Source of the DNA: Agriotes lineatus
Lineage: Eukaryota; Arthropoda; Insecta; Coleoptera; Elateridae
Direction of reading: 5' to 3'
Assembly: GCA_940337035.1 (NCBI GenBank)
Contig: CALNHX010001934.1
Location: forward strand, 62,001-126,000
Length of the DNA stretch: 64,000 nucleotides
Shown here: piece by piece, positions 22,759 to 32,401 of the stretch
How positions within the stretch are numbered: the first letter of the stretch is position 1
Layout: each line of letters begins with the position of its first letter
Translations under genes and position numbers: made by a program
Notes under the pieces: model-generated
The model's input: only the letters and a program-made list of their open reading frames with translations
Told to the model about the DNA's origin: nothing
The model's database searches: none

Positions 22759-25700
22759 CTGTAACAGGTATTATTTCATCAGTTTGGCGTATTTCATTTG
22801 CATGTCTTTTAAATGTGTTTTTAGTAGTTAAATCTTCAACAAGATATGTATTATTGTCTAGGATTTTGATAATTTTGAAGGGTCCTTTAAATTTCATACT
22901 TCTTTTATTTCTTCTGTCATTTTTAAGGAAAACTTTTTGATTAACTTTAAAAGATACAAGTTCTTTATTTTTATTGGTTTTTTCATTTCTTTGTAATTTG
23001 GCTTGATTTTGTTTAGACTGGATTTCAGAATAAAAATGCGACATTTTATTTTTATGGTCATTAATGTAAGTTTCAAAATATTTGTCATTGCATAATTCAA
23101 ATGGATTATGACTGTCTGTATGTCCAAATAAAATTTCGGAAGGGGTAAATTTTAAATTAGAATGTATTGAATTATTATAGGCTAATATGCAATAAGACAT
23201 TCTTTCTTTTTCAGGAGTATGTTCTAATAATCTATAGTGCTCTAAAATTGTCGAGTGTACTCGTTCAATTAGGGAATTTGACTCATGGTGTAAAGGTGTA
23301 GTTAGATGTAAATGTATTTTATGTAATTTTAAAAATTCTTTTATTACAACGTTATCGAATTCATTATCAGCGATGATTTTCTGAGGTACGGCATAATGTG
23401 AAAAGAACCTTAACAATGCTCTTGTTATGTCTATTTTATTTTGAGATTCTAATAAGTATGCTTGAGTAAATTTACTGAAATTGTCGATTACGGTTAAATA
23501 TTTAGTTTGATTGATTTGGAAAATATCAATACTTATACAAGAGAAAGGTTTATCATAAGTAGGCGTTAAACTAAAAGGCAATGTATTTGGGTGTCTATGA
23601 TACTTTTCACGTTTACATGTATCACAGTTATTGATGTATTGCTTAATATCATTATCAATTCCTTTCCAGTAATAAGTACGTTTAAGGTGTTCACTAGTTT
23701 CTTTAATTCCTCTGTGATTAGTTTTACCTAAATGATAGTCCGAAATGTATTGTTCACGATGATCAGGATTAGTAACATAATTTACTTGCTTAGTGCATCG
23801 ATGGAAGTGAGGAGAATTTTCATTACTGTTTTCAGTAATAAATTTGGAAAATTTATCAAAAATATTTTCATCTTGAAATATACAGTAATAATGAGAATTT
23901 GGTGTACAATATTCTAATAGTAACTGTACAAACTTTTCGTAAAAGTTATTGTTGTTCACAAAAATGCTTATATGTGTGTAGCCATCGAATCTAGTGATTC
24001 TAATTGATTTGGGAATTACAGCGTTAATAAATTCTAACTGGTTCTTCTGATATTGCAGGGGTAGTTCAGATATGTCTATCACTGGGGATGATGAATGTTG
24101 TGAATGTACAGTATTTACATCACTGTCAATATTTTGATTATCTATTGGTTCAATTTCTTGTGTAGGTGGAGTAACTGCAATATTCTGTGAATTAGTCTGT
24201 TTATTTGTTGTAACAGTATCTTTATGTCTACTTGATTTTCTTTTAATGGGTACGGTTTCAGGTGGTGATACAAAAGTAGGTATGGTAAAGTCAGTCAATT
24301 CAGGTGTATATGGTCTTTGTGCCATCATACTTGCATTATCATCAAAACTAGGTTCTGGTGTATCTAATCGTTCGATTGATAGGGGGTTTATATTAATTCG
24401 ACTTAAGGCATCAGCTACCTTATTGGTTTTTCCTGGTAGGTATTTAATGGTAAAATTAAATTCTTCTAATTTTATACTCCAACGGGTTAATTTAGAATTA
24501 GGCTCTTTGATGTTTCGAAGCCATATTAAAGGTCTATGATCTGTAAATATTGTAAAATGTACGCCATATAGATACGGTCGAAAATGTTTGCAGGCCCAAA
24601 CAATGGCTAATAATTCTCTTTCTATAGTGGGGTAGTTAATTTCGGCTTGGTTAAGGGTTCTTGATGCATAGCTGATAGGTCTGTTATTTTGTGATAATAC
24701 TGCTCCAATAGCAAATTTGCTAGCATCAGTAGTTAATTCAAATGGTTTTGTAAAGTCAGGATAAGCTAATATAGGGTCATTAGTTAACAAAATTTTTAAT
24801 TTCTCAAATTGTTCTATGAAATTTTGATCGTGTATAATTTTTGAATCTTTCTTTAAACATAAAGTCAGGAATTTTGTTATTTTAGCATAATCTTTTATAA
24901 ATTTACGATAATAGCCTAAAAGTCCTAGGAACGATTTTATATCAGTTCTAGTTTTTGGTAAGGGAAATTTCATAATAGCACTGATTTTATCTGGGTTTGG
25001 TTTTACACCATCTTTGGTAAGTATGTGTCCTAAATAGGCAATAGATTTTTTTAAGAATTCAGATTTGTCTAGTTGTATTTTTAGGTTAGCATTGCGACAT
25101 TTTTCAAAAACACGTCGTAATTTAATCATGTGTTCTTGTAGGGAAACTGAATAAATAATTATGTCATCAAGGTAAACCATACACTGTGTAGGCGTTAGGC
25201 CAATCAATGCCTGATTTATAAGACGTTGAAAGCTGCTTGGACTGTTTTTCATCCCGAAAGCTAAGCGTTTAAACTGGAAGTGACCTTCTTCGGTAGAAAA
25301 GGCTGTCTTTTCTCTATCAGCTTTGTTTACTTTAATTTGATGAAATCCTGAGGCCAAATCAAGGGTAGTAAAATATTCAGATTTACCTAAATTGTCAAGA
25401 ACTTGTTCTATGAGAGGTAACGGGTATTTGTCTTCTATAGTATTCTCGTTCAGTTTTCTATAATCAATAACAATTCTCCATTTTTGTTTGCCTGAATTGT
25501 CTAATTTTTTTGGAACGATCCATATAGGTGCATTATATGGTGACTCGGAATGTTCAATGATTCCGTCAGCAAGCATTTTATTTATTTGATTTTTTACCTC
25601 CTCGCGATGAACATGAGGGTAGCGATAATTTTTTGTAAATATTGGGATGTCATTCTTTGTACGTATAAAATGTCTTGTCAAGTTTGTGTAAGTTAAGGGT

Positions 25701-26596
25701 AATTCTGGGTGATGGAAAATATCTTTGAATTCGTAACATAAAGTTTTTAATGCATGAGCTTCTTCAGTATTTAGATGAGTGGTATTAATGTTTTTTAAAT
25801 TTTCATTTTGAAGTTGATTACGAGATTTCAAATTAAAATTTTGATTTTCAGTATTGATGTTATTTATTTCTATTAAATTTGAGTGTTTATATTCATCTAA
25901 TAACAGTGGGTTATAAATGTGAAATTCTTTTGTCTGATTAGATGTGTTGATGGCTGTTGTGTAAAAATAATTATTGTGGACTTTAACTATAGCTCTAGGT
26001 GTTCTACAGTCTTTGTCAAATATTATTTTGTCACACAAATATGTACCATTATTATTTACAGTTGGTAAAATAATTTGTTTTTCTGACCTAGGGGGTATGT
26101 ATATTCGTTTGATGGGTTGCGCTTGTTGATTTATTTTAGAAAAATTACATTCGTTTCTCTTTTGCGCTTCTTGTTTAAGTTTAGATTGGTTATAATAAAA
26201 CGGTATAATGTTTTTTTCTGTTTGAATGTGCATCCATTTAAAATCAATTTTTGCATTTATATTTGCTAGTAAATCAGATCCTATTAATCCAACATAATCG
26301 GGACTGAAATTAAACATATAGCACATATGACTTCCGGGTTCTAAAAATAATGAGTTTATTGGAATATGGGCTACTTGATTATGTGTAGTAGTACCATGGG
26401 GTGTAGTTATTTGAAAATGGTAATTGTGAATTGAATTTGGAAAATGTTTTTCGACAAATAAGGGTGATATTAGTGTTTTACTACTGCCGGTATCAATCAG
26501 TATTTTATTTTGTGTACCTGGTATTAAAATGTAAGGTAAATTAGATTTAATTGTGTGCAAAGTAAATGTTTCAATTTTATCCGAGGCTCTATTTAA
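22721..26596 (-). CDS. pol: Errantivirus Pol polyprotein (protease, RT, RNase H, integrase)
   Basis: Made by -1 frameshift from gag. There is no ATG at the 5' end; the frame opens at 26605. Residues are counted from codon 26560 (TTG). Aspartic protease: LIDTGSSKTL, with DTG at 23-25. Reverse transcriptase: LDLASGFHQI at 400-409, the FGMKNSPSSFQ block at 435-445, catalytic YLDD at 463-466. RNase H: TTDASKF at 610-616. Connection: ADALSR at 716-721. Integrase zinc finger: H943, H949, C979, C982. Integrase catalytic Asp at 1012 and 1065 with Glu at 1099. GPF/Y-type C-terminal block (FKGPFKI) at 1224-1230. Length (about 1290 codons) is normal and all signature residues are present. The 3' end overlaps the env reading frame. 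Confidence 0.96.
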   Translation of the reverse strand, partial: LNRASDKIETFTLHTIKSNLPYILIPGTQNKILIDTGSSKTLISPLFVEKHFPNSIHNYHFQITTPHGTTTHNQVAHIPINSLFLEPGSHMCYMFNFSPDYVGLIGSDLLANINAKIDFKWMHIQTEKNIIPFYYNQSKLKQEAQKRNECNFSKINQQAQPIKRIYIPPRSEKQIILPTVNNNGTYLCDKIIFDKDCRTPRAIVKVHNNYFYTTAINTSNQTKEFHIYNPLLLDEYKHSNLIEINNINTENQNFNLKSRNQLQNENLKNINTTHLNTEEAHALKTLCYEFKDIFHHPELPLTYTNLTRHFIRTKNDIPIFTKNYRYPHVHREEVKNQINKMLADGIIEHSESPYNAPIWIVPKKLDNSGKQKWRIVIDYRKLNENTIEDKYPLPLIEQVLDNLGKSEYFTTLDLASGFHQIKVNKADREKTAFSTEEGHFQFKRLAFGMKNSPSSFQRLINQALIGLTPTQCMVYLDDIIIYSVSLQEHMIKLRRVFEKCRNANLKIQLDKSEFLKKSIAYLGHILTKDGVKPNPDKISAIMKFPLPKTRTDIKSFLGLLGYYRKFIKDYAKITKFLTLCLKKDSKIIHDQNFIEQFEKLKILLTNDPILAYPDFTKPFELTTDASKFAIGAVLSQNNRPISYASRTLNQAEINYPTIERELLAIVWACKHFRPYLYGVHFTIFTDHRPLIWLRNIKEPNSKLTRWSIKLEEFNFTIKYLPGKTNKVADALSRININPLSIERLDTPEPSFDDNASMMAQRPYTPELTDFTIPTFVSPPETVPIKRKSSRHKDTVTTNKQTNSQNIAVTPPTQEIEPIDNQNIDSDVNTVHSQHSSSPVIDISELPLQYQKNQLEFINAVIPKSIRITRFDGYTHISIFVNNNNFYEKFVQLLLEYCTPNSHYYCIFQDENIFDKFSKFITENSNENSPHFHRCTKQVNYVTNPDHREQYISDYHLGKTNHRGIKETSEHLKRTYYWKGIDNDIKQYINNCDTCKREKYHRHPNTLPFSLTPTYDKPFSCISIDIFQINQTKYLTVIDNFSKFTQAYLLESQNKIDITRALLRFFSHYAVPQKIIADNEFDNVVIKEFLKLHKIHLHLTTPLHHESNSLIERVHSTILEHYRLLEHTPEKERMSYCILAYNNSIHSNLKFTPSEILFGHTDSHNPFELCNDKYFETYINDHKNKMSHFYSEIQSKQNQAKLQRNEKTNKNKELVSFKVNQKVFLKNDRRNKRSMKFKGPFKIIKILDNNTYLVEDLTTKNTFKRHANEIRQTDEIIPVTGTTSGSSVAVSS

Positions 26597-27819
26597 AAAT
26601 TTACGTTATCACTGTTGTTTTCGTGGTCAATGTCAATGTATTCTGGTGAATAATCTGCATAAAAATTCTGAGAGTCATCAATTGCGTTATCTTCAGGAAG
26701 TGGGTTATCACATTCTGAATAATTTGTGTCAATGTCCTCGTGATGTAATTCTTCGGGATTATAATTATTTGGTTGAGTTACTTGTAAATGATTAGAACGA
26801 TAATTTGGTCTTTTATTTGAATTTAAATTTTGAATGTTACTATTTAACGGTCTTTTTGGGATGGCTGCATGTACAGTAGATGTTTGCATCGGTTCAACTG
26901 GATTATTTGGAACAAAATTTCGTTTCGGAGCGAAAACATTTCTTTCAAAAGGTTGTCGATACCAGCCTGGGGTTTGAAATTGTGCAGGGGGTTGAGAAAA
27001 GTTACGTTGGAAAGTGGGATTTTGGGGACTTCTAAATATATTAGAAAACTTTTGAATTGGTTGTCGCTGAATATTTTGATTAGGCATAAAGTTATTGTGT
27101 TTAATCCATGGATTATTTTGGGTATTCTGATGATGCATTATTGGTTTATTAGTACTTTCAGTTGGTGAGTAATTACGATATGCATTTTGAGAATAACGGA
27201 TATCTAATTCATCTCTAACAATTGCAATAGCATTTTCTAAACTGTTGGGATTTCTAGCTCGTAACAAAGTACCAAATGGTTCATTTAAACCGCTCAAAAA
27301 TGCTCTAAGGGCTAAATTTTTTGAATTTAGTAGTTTATAATCCTTTACAGCTCTGACTTCAGGACCAAGAGAAATTTTTGAATTAAAAATTGCTAAATGT
27401 GTCCTAATTCTATTATAAAAATCAATAGGGGATTCTTTTTGATTTTGTTTCATTTTAGCTAGATCTATGGTTAAATTTAATTCGGATCGCTGATCTCCAA
27501 AGTTATTAATCAGTGTCTGTTTTAGTTCATTCCAGTTATTAAATTCATAACCGGTAACAACTTCTAATGCTTTATCTCTTAATTTATTTCTAATTGATGA
27601 AAGTAAAAATTTATTAATATAAGCTTCTGGCTGGGCTGGTACTAAAAATTGTGATAAAATAAGCTCAGCAGACCTAATAAATTCTGATAAATTTAGAGGA
27701 TTACCATCATAGGTTGGTATTTCAGAAATCATTCGTACAGAAAAACCTGGTGGGAATAAATCTGCCATGTTTTGATTTGCTGGTGGTTGATTTAATAATA
27801 AACGTGGTGGTCTGAGCAT
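26593..27819 (-). CDS. gag: Errantivirus Gag structural polyprotein
   Basis: 408 codons. The N-terminal half contains the Ty3/gypsy capsid-type pattern (IPTYDGNPLNLSEFI from about residue 34, a helical region to about 220). The C-terminal half is rich in Asn, Gln and Pro with an acidic tail. There is no CCHC zinc knuckle, as is usual in errantivirus Gag. The start at 27819 is the first ATG; a second ATG at residue 18 (ADLFPPGF follows) is also possible. It forms the particle and binds genomic RNA. The stop is one codon past the frameshift heptamer that leads into pol. Confidence 0.93.
   Translation of the reverse strand: MLRPPRLLLNQPPANQNMADLFPPGFSVRMISEIPTYDGNPLNLSEFIRSAELILSQFLVPAQPEAYINKFLLSSIRNKLRDKALEVVTGYEFNNWNELKQTLINNFGDQRSELNLTIDLAKMKQNQKESPIDFYNRIRTHLAIFNSKISLGPEVRAVKDYKLLNSKNLALRAFLSGLNEPFGTLLRARNPNSLENAIAIVRDELDIRYSQNAYRNYSPTESTNKPIMHHQNTQNNPWIKHNNFMPNQNIQRQPIQKFSNIFRSPQNPTFQRNFSQPPAQFQTPGWYRQPFERNVFAPKRNFVPNNPVEPMQTSTVHAAIPKRPLNSNIQNLNSNKRPNYRSNHLQVTQPNNYNPEELHHEDIDTNYSECDNPLPEDNAIDDSQNFYADYSPEYIDIDHENNSDNVNF
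26596..26602 (-). promoter_or_regulatory. -1 ribosomal frameshift heptamer between gag and pol
   Basis: In gag phase the sequence reads gtA AAT TTT taa, so A AAT TTT fits the X XXY YYZ rule for -1 slippage. The gag stop (26595-26593) is the very next codon. The pol frame has a stop at 26608-26606, so the two frames overlap for only 13 bases, which contain this heptamer. No downstream pseudoknot was modelled. Confidence 0.85.
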
Positions 27820-28448
27820 AAAACTTCACTATTATTTTTAACGATTGATTTTTATGTTAGTAAACAATATTATTCTAGGGGAAATTTAATACTAGGGGTG
27901 TATAGAAACCTACGCACAAAACGCAAGCACAAACACAGATTAAGCACACAAACTATGTGCGGTGATTGGTCAAGCTTACTACGTTTTGCCTGAACTTATA
28001 AATAAATATTTAAAACTATGTTATTGGGTTTATAATTTGTTTAAAAAAAAACACACTTTAATACGTGAAAGGTTGCTTACTTCATATTTGTAGTTGATGA
28101 ACGTGTAGACTTCCTCTGGATTGGTCGTACAGTTGATTCGTAGTTGATTAAAGATGTAGACTTCCTCTGGATTGGTCGTACAGGTGATCTCGATGATCAG
28201 GAACTCCTCGATGGAGCAGGTGTCTCCAATAGACTGATGTCTTCGATAGACTGGACCAGTAGTTGGCGGTGCTTCTTCTTGGCGATGTTTGTCCTCAAAG
28301 TTGCGTTGCTTCGTACCGGTGTTAAGTTTGTTTTAGGAATACTTGGTTAAGTATTAAAATACACAAAAGAGCGAAAAATGAAAAAAAAATAATTTTTTTT
28401 TTCAAAAATTCGTAGTGCCCTTTTGCCAAGTATCCTACCGACTGCGCC
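27820..28448 (-). promoter_or_regulatory. Errantivirus 5' leader with 50-bp tandem repeat
   Basis: 629 bases between the 5' LTR and the gag ATG. Two direct repeats of 47-48 bp with period 50 (28091-28137 and 28141-28188) share 'gtagacttcctctggattgg' and 'tcgtacag'. In Drosophila gypsy and Idefix the leader holds insulator repeats; an analogous role here is inference only. The leader should also hold the packaging signal and a donor for env mRNA, neither pinned down. Confidence 0.7.
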
Positions 28449-28449
28449 A
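28430..28449 (-). other. Primer binding site for tRNA-Ser
   Basis: In element sense TGGCGCAGTCGGTAGGATAC follows the 5' LTR and shares its last T. It pairs with the 3' end of insect tRNA-Ser (…CCTACCGACTGCGCCA) over about 18 of 20 bases. Errantiviruses of the 17.6/297/ZAM group use tRNA-Ser as primer. Confidence 0.85.
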
Positions 28450-28778
28450 GTTAAGTTGCCAATCGTGGACTTAACGAAAAAAAACTTTATTTATTTTACT
28501 ACACAAAAGCTTTAATTTAATGTAGGAGTTACAAATTTAAACAGAGTAACGTTCTGCAGGACACAAATCTATGAACGAACTCGAACAGGCTAATTTGAAC
28601 TAACTCTAAAAACATACAACAGCAATATTTATAACATTTCTTATCTAAGGATGGAAATTACTGGTTTCAATTGACGTCATTGGGATTTCAGAGAATACAG
28701 CACATGACACGTTATCAGGGATGACACATTATATCAATAGCACATGACTCGTTATCAGAGATGACACATTACATTACT
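28449..28778 (-). repeat. Errantivirus 5' LTR
   Basis: 330 bp and identical to 20629-20958. It carries the promoter: TATAAATA at 28626-28633 in minus-strand sense. It is followed by the target duplication copy cgcg at 28779-28782. Confidence 0.97.
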
Positions 28779-28782
28779 CGCG

Positions 28783-29215
28783 CCTCTTCATTTATTTTTA
28801 ATGATTACCCGCGAACATGTATCTTTGAATGCTATACAGGAGGGCGGTTTTGTTTTTATGTTGTAGGCCCTGACCGGAAATTTTCTACGGGCTCTAGAAC
28901 AGTTATTCTCAACGGGGGCCATATGACTCGCTCCCCACCAGGGAGCGATGGGGGATCTACGAGGGGTCAAAGAAAATATATGAAAAAATGAAGTACCGCA
29001 GCAGCTCTTAAGGAAACTATGGTAAGCTGGGGAGTAAAATAATCCGAGACGATATTCCTCGAAGAAAGCCTTGAATCAAGTAAACACAGTTCGCCCTAAA
29101 ATAAGAGCCTCTAGAAGAAATGTGTAGGGTTAATACAATAATAACGAAGTCCAGTTAAGGACACCGACGTGAACCATGAGTACAATCTTAGCTACATGTT
29201 GATTACAATTATCAA
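28783..29215. mobile_element. Right flank of the errantivirus with a hAT-like end fragment
   Basis: At 28900-28925 'cagttattctcaacgggggc' resembles the CAGNGGTTCTCAACCNGGGGG terminus of hAT transposons. The next 50 bases ('ccagggagcgatggggg...') are in keeping with such an end. The other end and an 8-bp duplication were not found, so this is a fragment at best. The rest is unassigned. Confidence 0.35.
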
Positions 29216-30300
29216 TTGTAATTGAGCTGTTTTAATAGTCAAGTCACTTAGTGCCTTCGCTAGTGTTGGGTGGTATGCGCGTGAGTCATTTACCAGCAGT
29301 ATTGCACAAGTAAACACGTAAATAACAGTTACAGATGGTTGTAAAATACATTCATTGTCACCGCAAGGAGATTTGCTAGCGTTTCAAAACAGTTGCCGGT
29401 GAATAAAGTTAATAGTAGTTTATTGCAATTATACCGGGTGAAAATGAGACCAGGTCTATGCTTTTATCTCCTTTATCTAGTAATCGATTTAGATAAAATG
29501 TTATGCGAACATACTAGGCATAATTTCTGATTGGTCGATAGATATAGTCAAAATAGCCGACTTTCGGTGTCACCGAAAATGACACAAACAATCCGAAATT
29601 ATGTCTAAAATTGTTATATAAAATTTCATCTAAATTAATTCATAAGTAAAGGTGACAGAGGCATGGCCCTGGTCTCATTGTCACCCGGTATGTCATCTTT
29701 GTGCAACTGTTTGTAAATTACATTTTCTTAGCGGAAATATTATATGAAATTTCTTACAGATGTGTTGTGTGTACCGATAATTTAGTTTAAAATCAAACTA
29801 AATTATTTTGTCAACCTAATTATCAGGATACAGCAAGAGTGTTATATAGTTCATTTTCTTTAGAATAGCGAATATTAACTGTACAACAAATACTCTGATT
29901 AAAGATTACTGTAGTAAAATGATTAATAATCGACTGAGCAAAGGAGGTAAGGGTAGAACACGTTAACAAATAAAGAAATCAAATTTGGAGTTTTATATTT
30001 TATACCTAGATTAAAAAGTGACCTATTAAATTTGGCGCTACCTATACTAGTTTTGTATTCCAATTACGGTTTTGAAACTTTGTTTTCCATTACAAAAAAA
30101 GGCGAATGGGGTAAGACTGGGGACTCAGTTCACGACTGGTAACCCCGTTGCCACAGGAACATTATTTTTTAAGTCATAAACACATGTAAACACTTTGCGC
30201 CTATGCGATTTAACGATGCCGACGCCGACGGCCGGCTTTCCTGTGCTGACGTCACGCCGGAGATCTACCTTTATTCTTTAGGTGGTATTGATATGGCTCT
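29216..30300 (+). repeat. Second copy of the segment found in the 14.2-16.8 kb transposon
   Basis: This matches 14310-15350 in the same orientation: 'gtaaacacgtaaata', 'ctacctatacta', 'ttacaaaaaaaggcgaat', 'tctatgcgatttaacg'-like phrases, 'ctgtgctgacgtcacgcc', 'tctttaggtggtattg'. Divergence is high, with many indels. No terminal AGGGTTGCCA was seen. It has been split by the MITE at 29434-29688. Confidence 0.7.
29434..29688. mobile_element. 255-bp MITE, CCGGGTGA ends, TA target site
   Basis: The left end is ccgggtgaaaatgagaccag and the right end is its near-perfect reverse complement. TA flanks both sides (29432-29433, 29689-29690). It has no coding capacity. It is nested inside the repeat copy 29216-30300. 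Confidence 0.8.
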
Positions 30301-32240
30301 GCCTAGACATGCCTTCTGAATATGATGCTGGTGGATACAATACTGAGCAAGACTTTGAGGGGGTTGTACTGATGGGGTATACTCTTAGTGCGGCTAGAAG
30401 AAAAGAAATGTTGAAAACCACTGCTCTAGAATGCGCAGCTTACTATGATGACGCATTTTATTAGCCAGGATGTCAGTCTACGTTCAAGCTTTACTAGTTA
30501 TGTACTTTATAACACCGTTTATATATGATTTAAAATGCGAGCATGGAAGTTACGAGAGCGAGCGATAGCGAGCTCAGTCATCCATGTGTTAAATTCTATA
30601 ACGGTCGAATATTGTTATCCTGAAGCTCTTTCCTTCCAAAAGAAAGATAATAAAGTAATCAATTATAAGTATCGATTATTTGTGTAGGAGAAAATCTAAT
30701 CGCATTTTAGGACAGCAACTGTATTTCCAGGAACGGGTAAAAAGCCTTGCTAATGTCGATGAGGTATTATTATTATTAAATTGAAAAACCCTTAAAAATT
30801 GATATTCCCTGTGAAATCTAAAAAGAAGCCTAAGAAGTCAGTGGTCATTAATTCCAGAGAAGTCGCATCAGCGATATGAAAAAAGAACTATAGCGCTTTT
30901 AACGAACGGCGGGTGAAGAAAACAGTACGCAAAATGGCATTGAATGGCATTTCTTACTCTGTAAGGTCATACTTATTTTTGGATGGCATGGGACTTATCG
31001 CCGTGAAGAATTATTACAATTAACTATTGATGGCACACAAGACCACGAAAGATACATACTAGTAAAGTTGTTGTTTGACATTGACATTTTTACCTATATA
31101 GGATGATCACTGTTAAACAGTATTTACGGTTCAGGGTAACATAAAACATTTCACCTAGTTATAACATATTGAAACAAGATGAGACGGCGCAAGCTCCTTA
31201 TCAATACTTGGCACAGTGTTCGGATGGAGTGGTTTTGCCATGTATTCTTTATGACACATTCCGTATTCGTAATCCGTTGAACCGGTGGTCGTTATCCTAT
31301 TATGTTATAAACATGATCGTGCCATATGTGAGATTACTTCGGTTACAGAGAATTCGTAAAAGAGACAGGAAGTAGTAATTGCGAAGCCTATGCGAAGGAA
31401 ATCGGTTTAAAATTGAGTCGGCAATTTACCAATACCGTTAGCGGATAGCACCGATATGTCAAGAGATACAAATTTCCTTCGCATCTTTTGATAACTATTT
31501 TAATATCTTGCCGGGTAGTTACGTTTACTAGAGGTAACGCAAACACAAATTCGGAAACACATACAACGAAACGGGATTTATCTCGTTCCCGAGTTAGCAT
31601 TTTTACATTTATGCGGCGTGACATACTCGACTTTTTTAATTTTTCGACTTTCCTTTAAAGCCAAAGTCGTTACTGTCTTCATAAAAGTTATGTAGTTTCG
31701 TCAAACTTTTCATATAATTTTGGGTTGGTCGCCACCGATTGAGACGTTGTGTCAAAAATTGTAAATTTGTAACTGGTCGAGGACGAACGCAACATTTTGG
31801 TTGTGATGAATTCAAAATTCACTCATCTTTTATGTGCGCGTATTCTAAAAAACTGTAACAATGAACAATTACGATTGCGGTTCTTACAGGTCGAAAATAT
31901 TATACTTTTGGTTATTTTTCTTAATCGTCAAATATAGTTTATTCATATATTTTGTTAGCAGTGGGCATAGAAGAGGATACGGCTGATCGGTAAAGAATTA
32001 TATACAAAACTAGGGAAATAAAAAATGCATAGGTAAAAACATTGTCCTGTATACAGTGCCACGCGGTACTTGAACACAGTCCGGTATAAATGTATTTCAT
32101 CGACATTAATTATGCAGTAATAAGTAGACGTATAGTACTAACGTCCTTGCTGTCCTTGGACTTAATCAAATGGATGCCAAGTGATTAATAGAGCATCTTG
32201 ATTAATTTTCCTGAAAAAAATCCTTTAATCTTCAAAATTA
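30301..32240. other. No gene recognised
   Basis: Mixed unique-looking sequence. The 60-codon frame at 30282-30464 (+) has balanced codon use, but no domain was recognised. It adjoins the transposon repeat, so it may be part of that element. About 31525-31570 shares the phrase 'ggtaacgcaaacacaaattc' with 18385-18440. Confidence 0.4.
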
Positions 32241-32247
32241 ACTACAT

Positions 32248-32350
32248 CTGTCAGCTGTAGCACCGTACGTTGTTTTATTGTTTGTTTAATAAGTAATTTG
32301 TTGGCTTATAATGTTCTATATAAATCGATTTTGTAAAATCTTACATCTGT
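32248..32350 (+). promoter_or_regulatory. Candidate core promoter (E-boxes and TATA box)
   Basis: catctgtcagctg at about 32248-32260 holds two overlapping E-boxes (CATCTG, CAGCTG). TATATAAAT lies at 32317-32325. A start of transcription about 25-30 bases later would give a short leader to the ATG at 32393. The arrangement is coherent, but each motif alone is common in AT-rich DNA. Confidence 0.35.
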
Positions 32351-32392
32351 AATTGTTTCGAAATAATTTCATTGATTTCGAAGAAGGCAAAC

Positions 32393-32401
32393 ATGGGCGA
32401 G
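32393..32401 (+). CDS. Candidate first coding exon of three codons
   Basis: caaacATGGGCGAG|gtaagaa: the start codon is in a good insect context (A at -3, G at +4) and encodes Met-Gly-Glu. A near-consensus 5' splice site follows directly, with the intron starting at 32402. A TATA box lies about 70 bases upstream. Many arthropod genes begin with such a mini-exon before a long first intron. No second exon was found downstream, so the product is unknown. The pattern could be chance. Confidence 0.35.

Larger units (their letters stand above)
20629..28778 (-). mobile_element. Complete endogenous errantivirus (gypsy-type LTR retrovirus)
   Basis: An 8150-bp provirus on the minus strand. Order in its own sense: 5' LTR, tRNA-Ser primer site, leader with tandem repeat, gag, pol, env, polypurine tract, 3' LTR. 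LTRs are AGT...ACT, 330 bp and identical base for base. The target duplication is CGCG (20625-20628, 28779-28782). Errantiviruses use 4-bp duplications, AGT...ACT ends and env derived from the baculovirus F-type fusion family, and all three hold here. All frames are open. No other copy is present in the window. Insertion must be very recent; whether it is still mobile cannot be read from the sequence. Confidence 0.97.

Noticed and set aside
26560..26563. Pol start at codon 26560
   Set aside because: The codon is TTG, not ATG, and the frame is open upstream to 26605. Pol is reached by -1 frameshift from gag, so this is not a real start.
20629..28778. Ty3/gypsy element without env, or a BEL/Copia element
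   Set aside because: Domain order PR-RT-RH-IN excludes Copia. The F-type env, 4-bp target duplication, AGT...ACT LTR ends and tRNA-Ser primer site fit errantiviruses.
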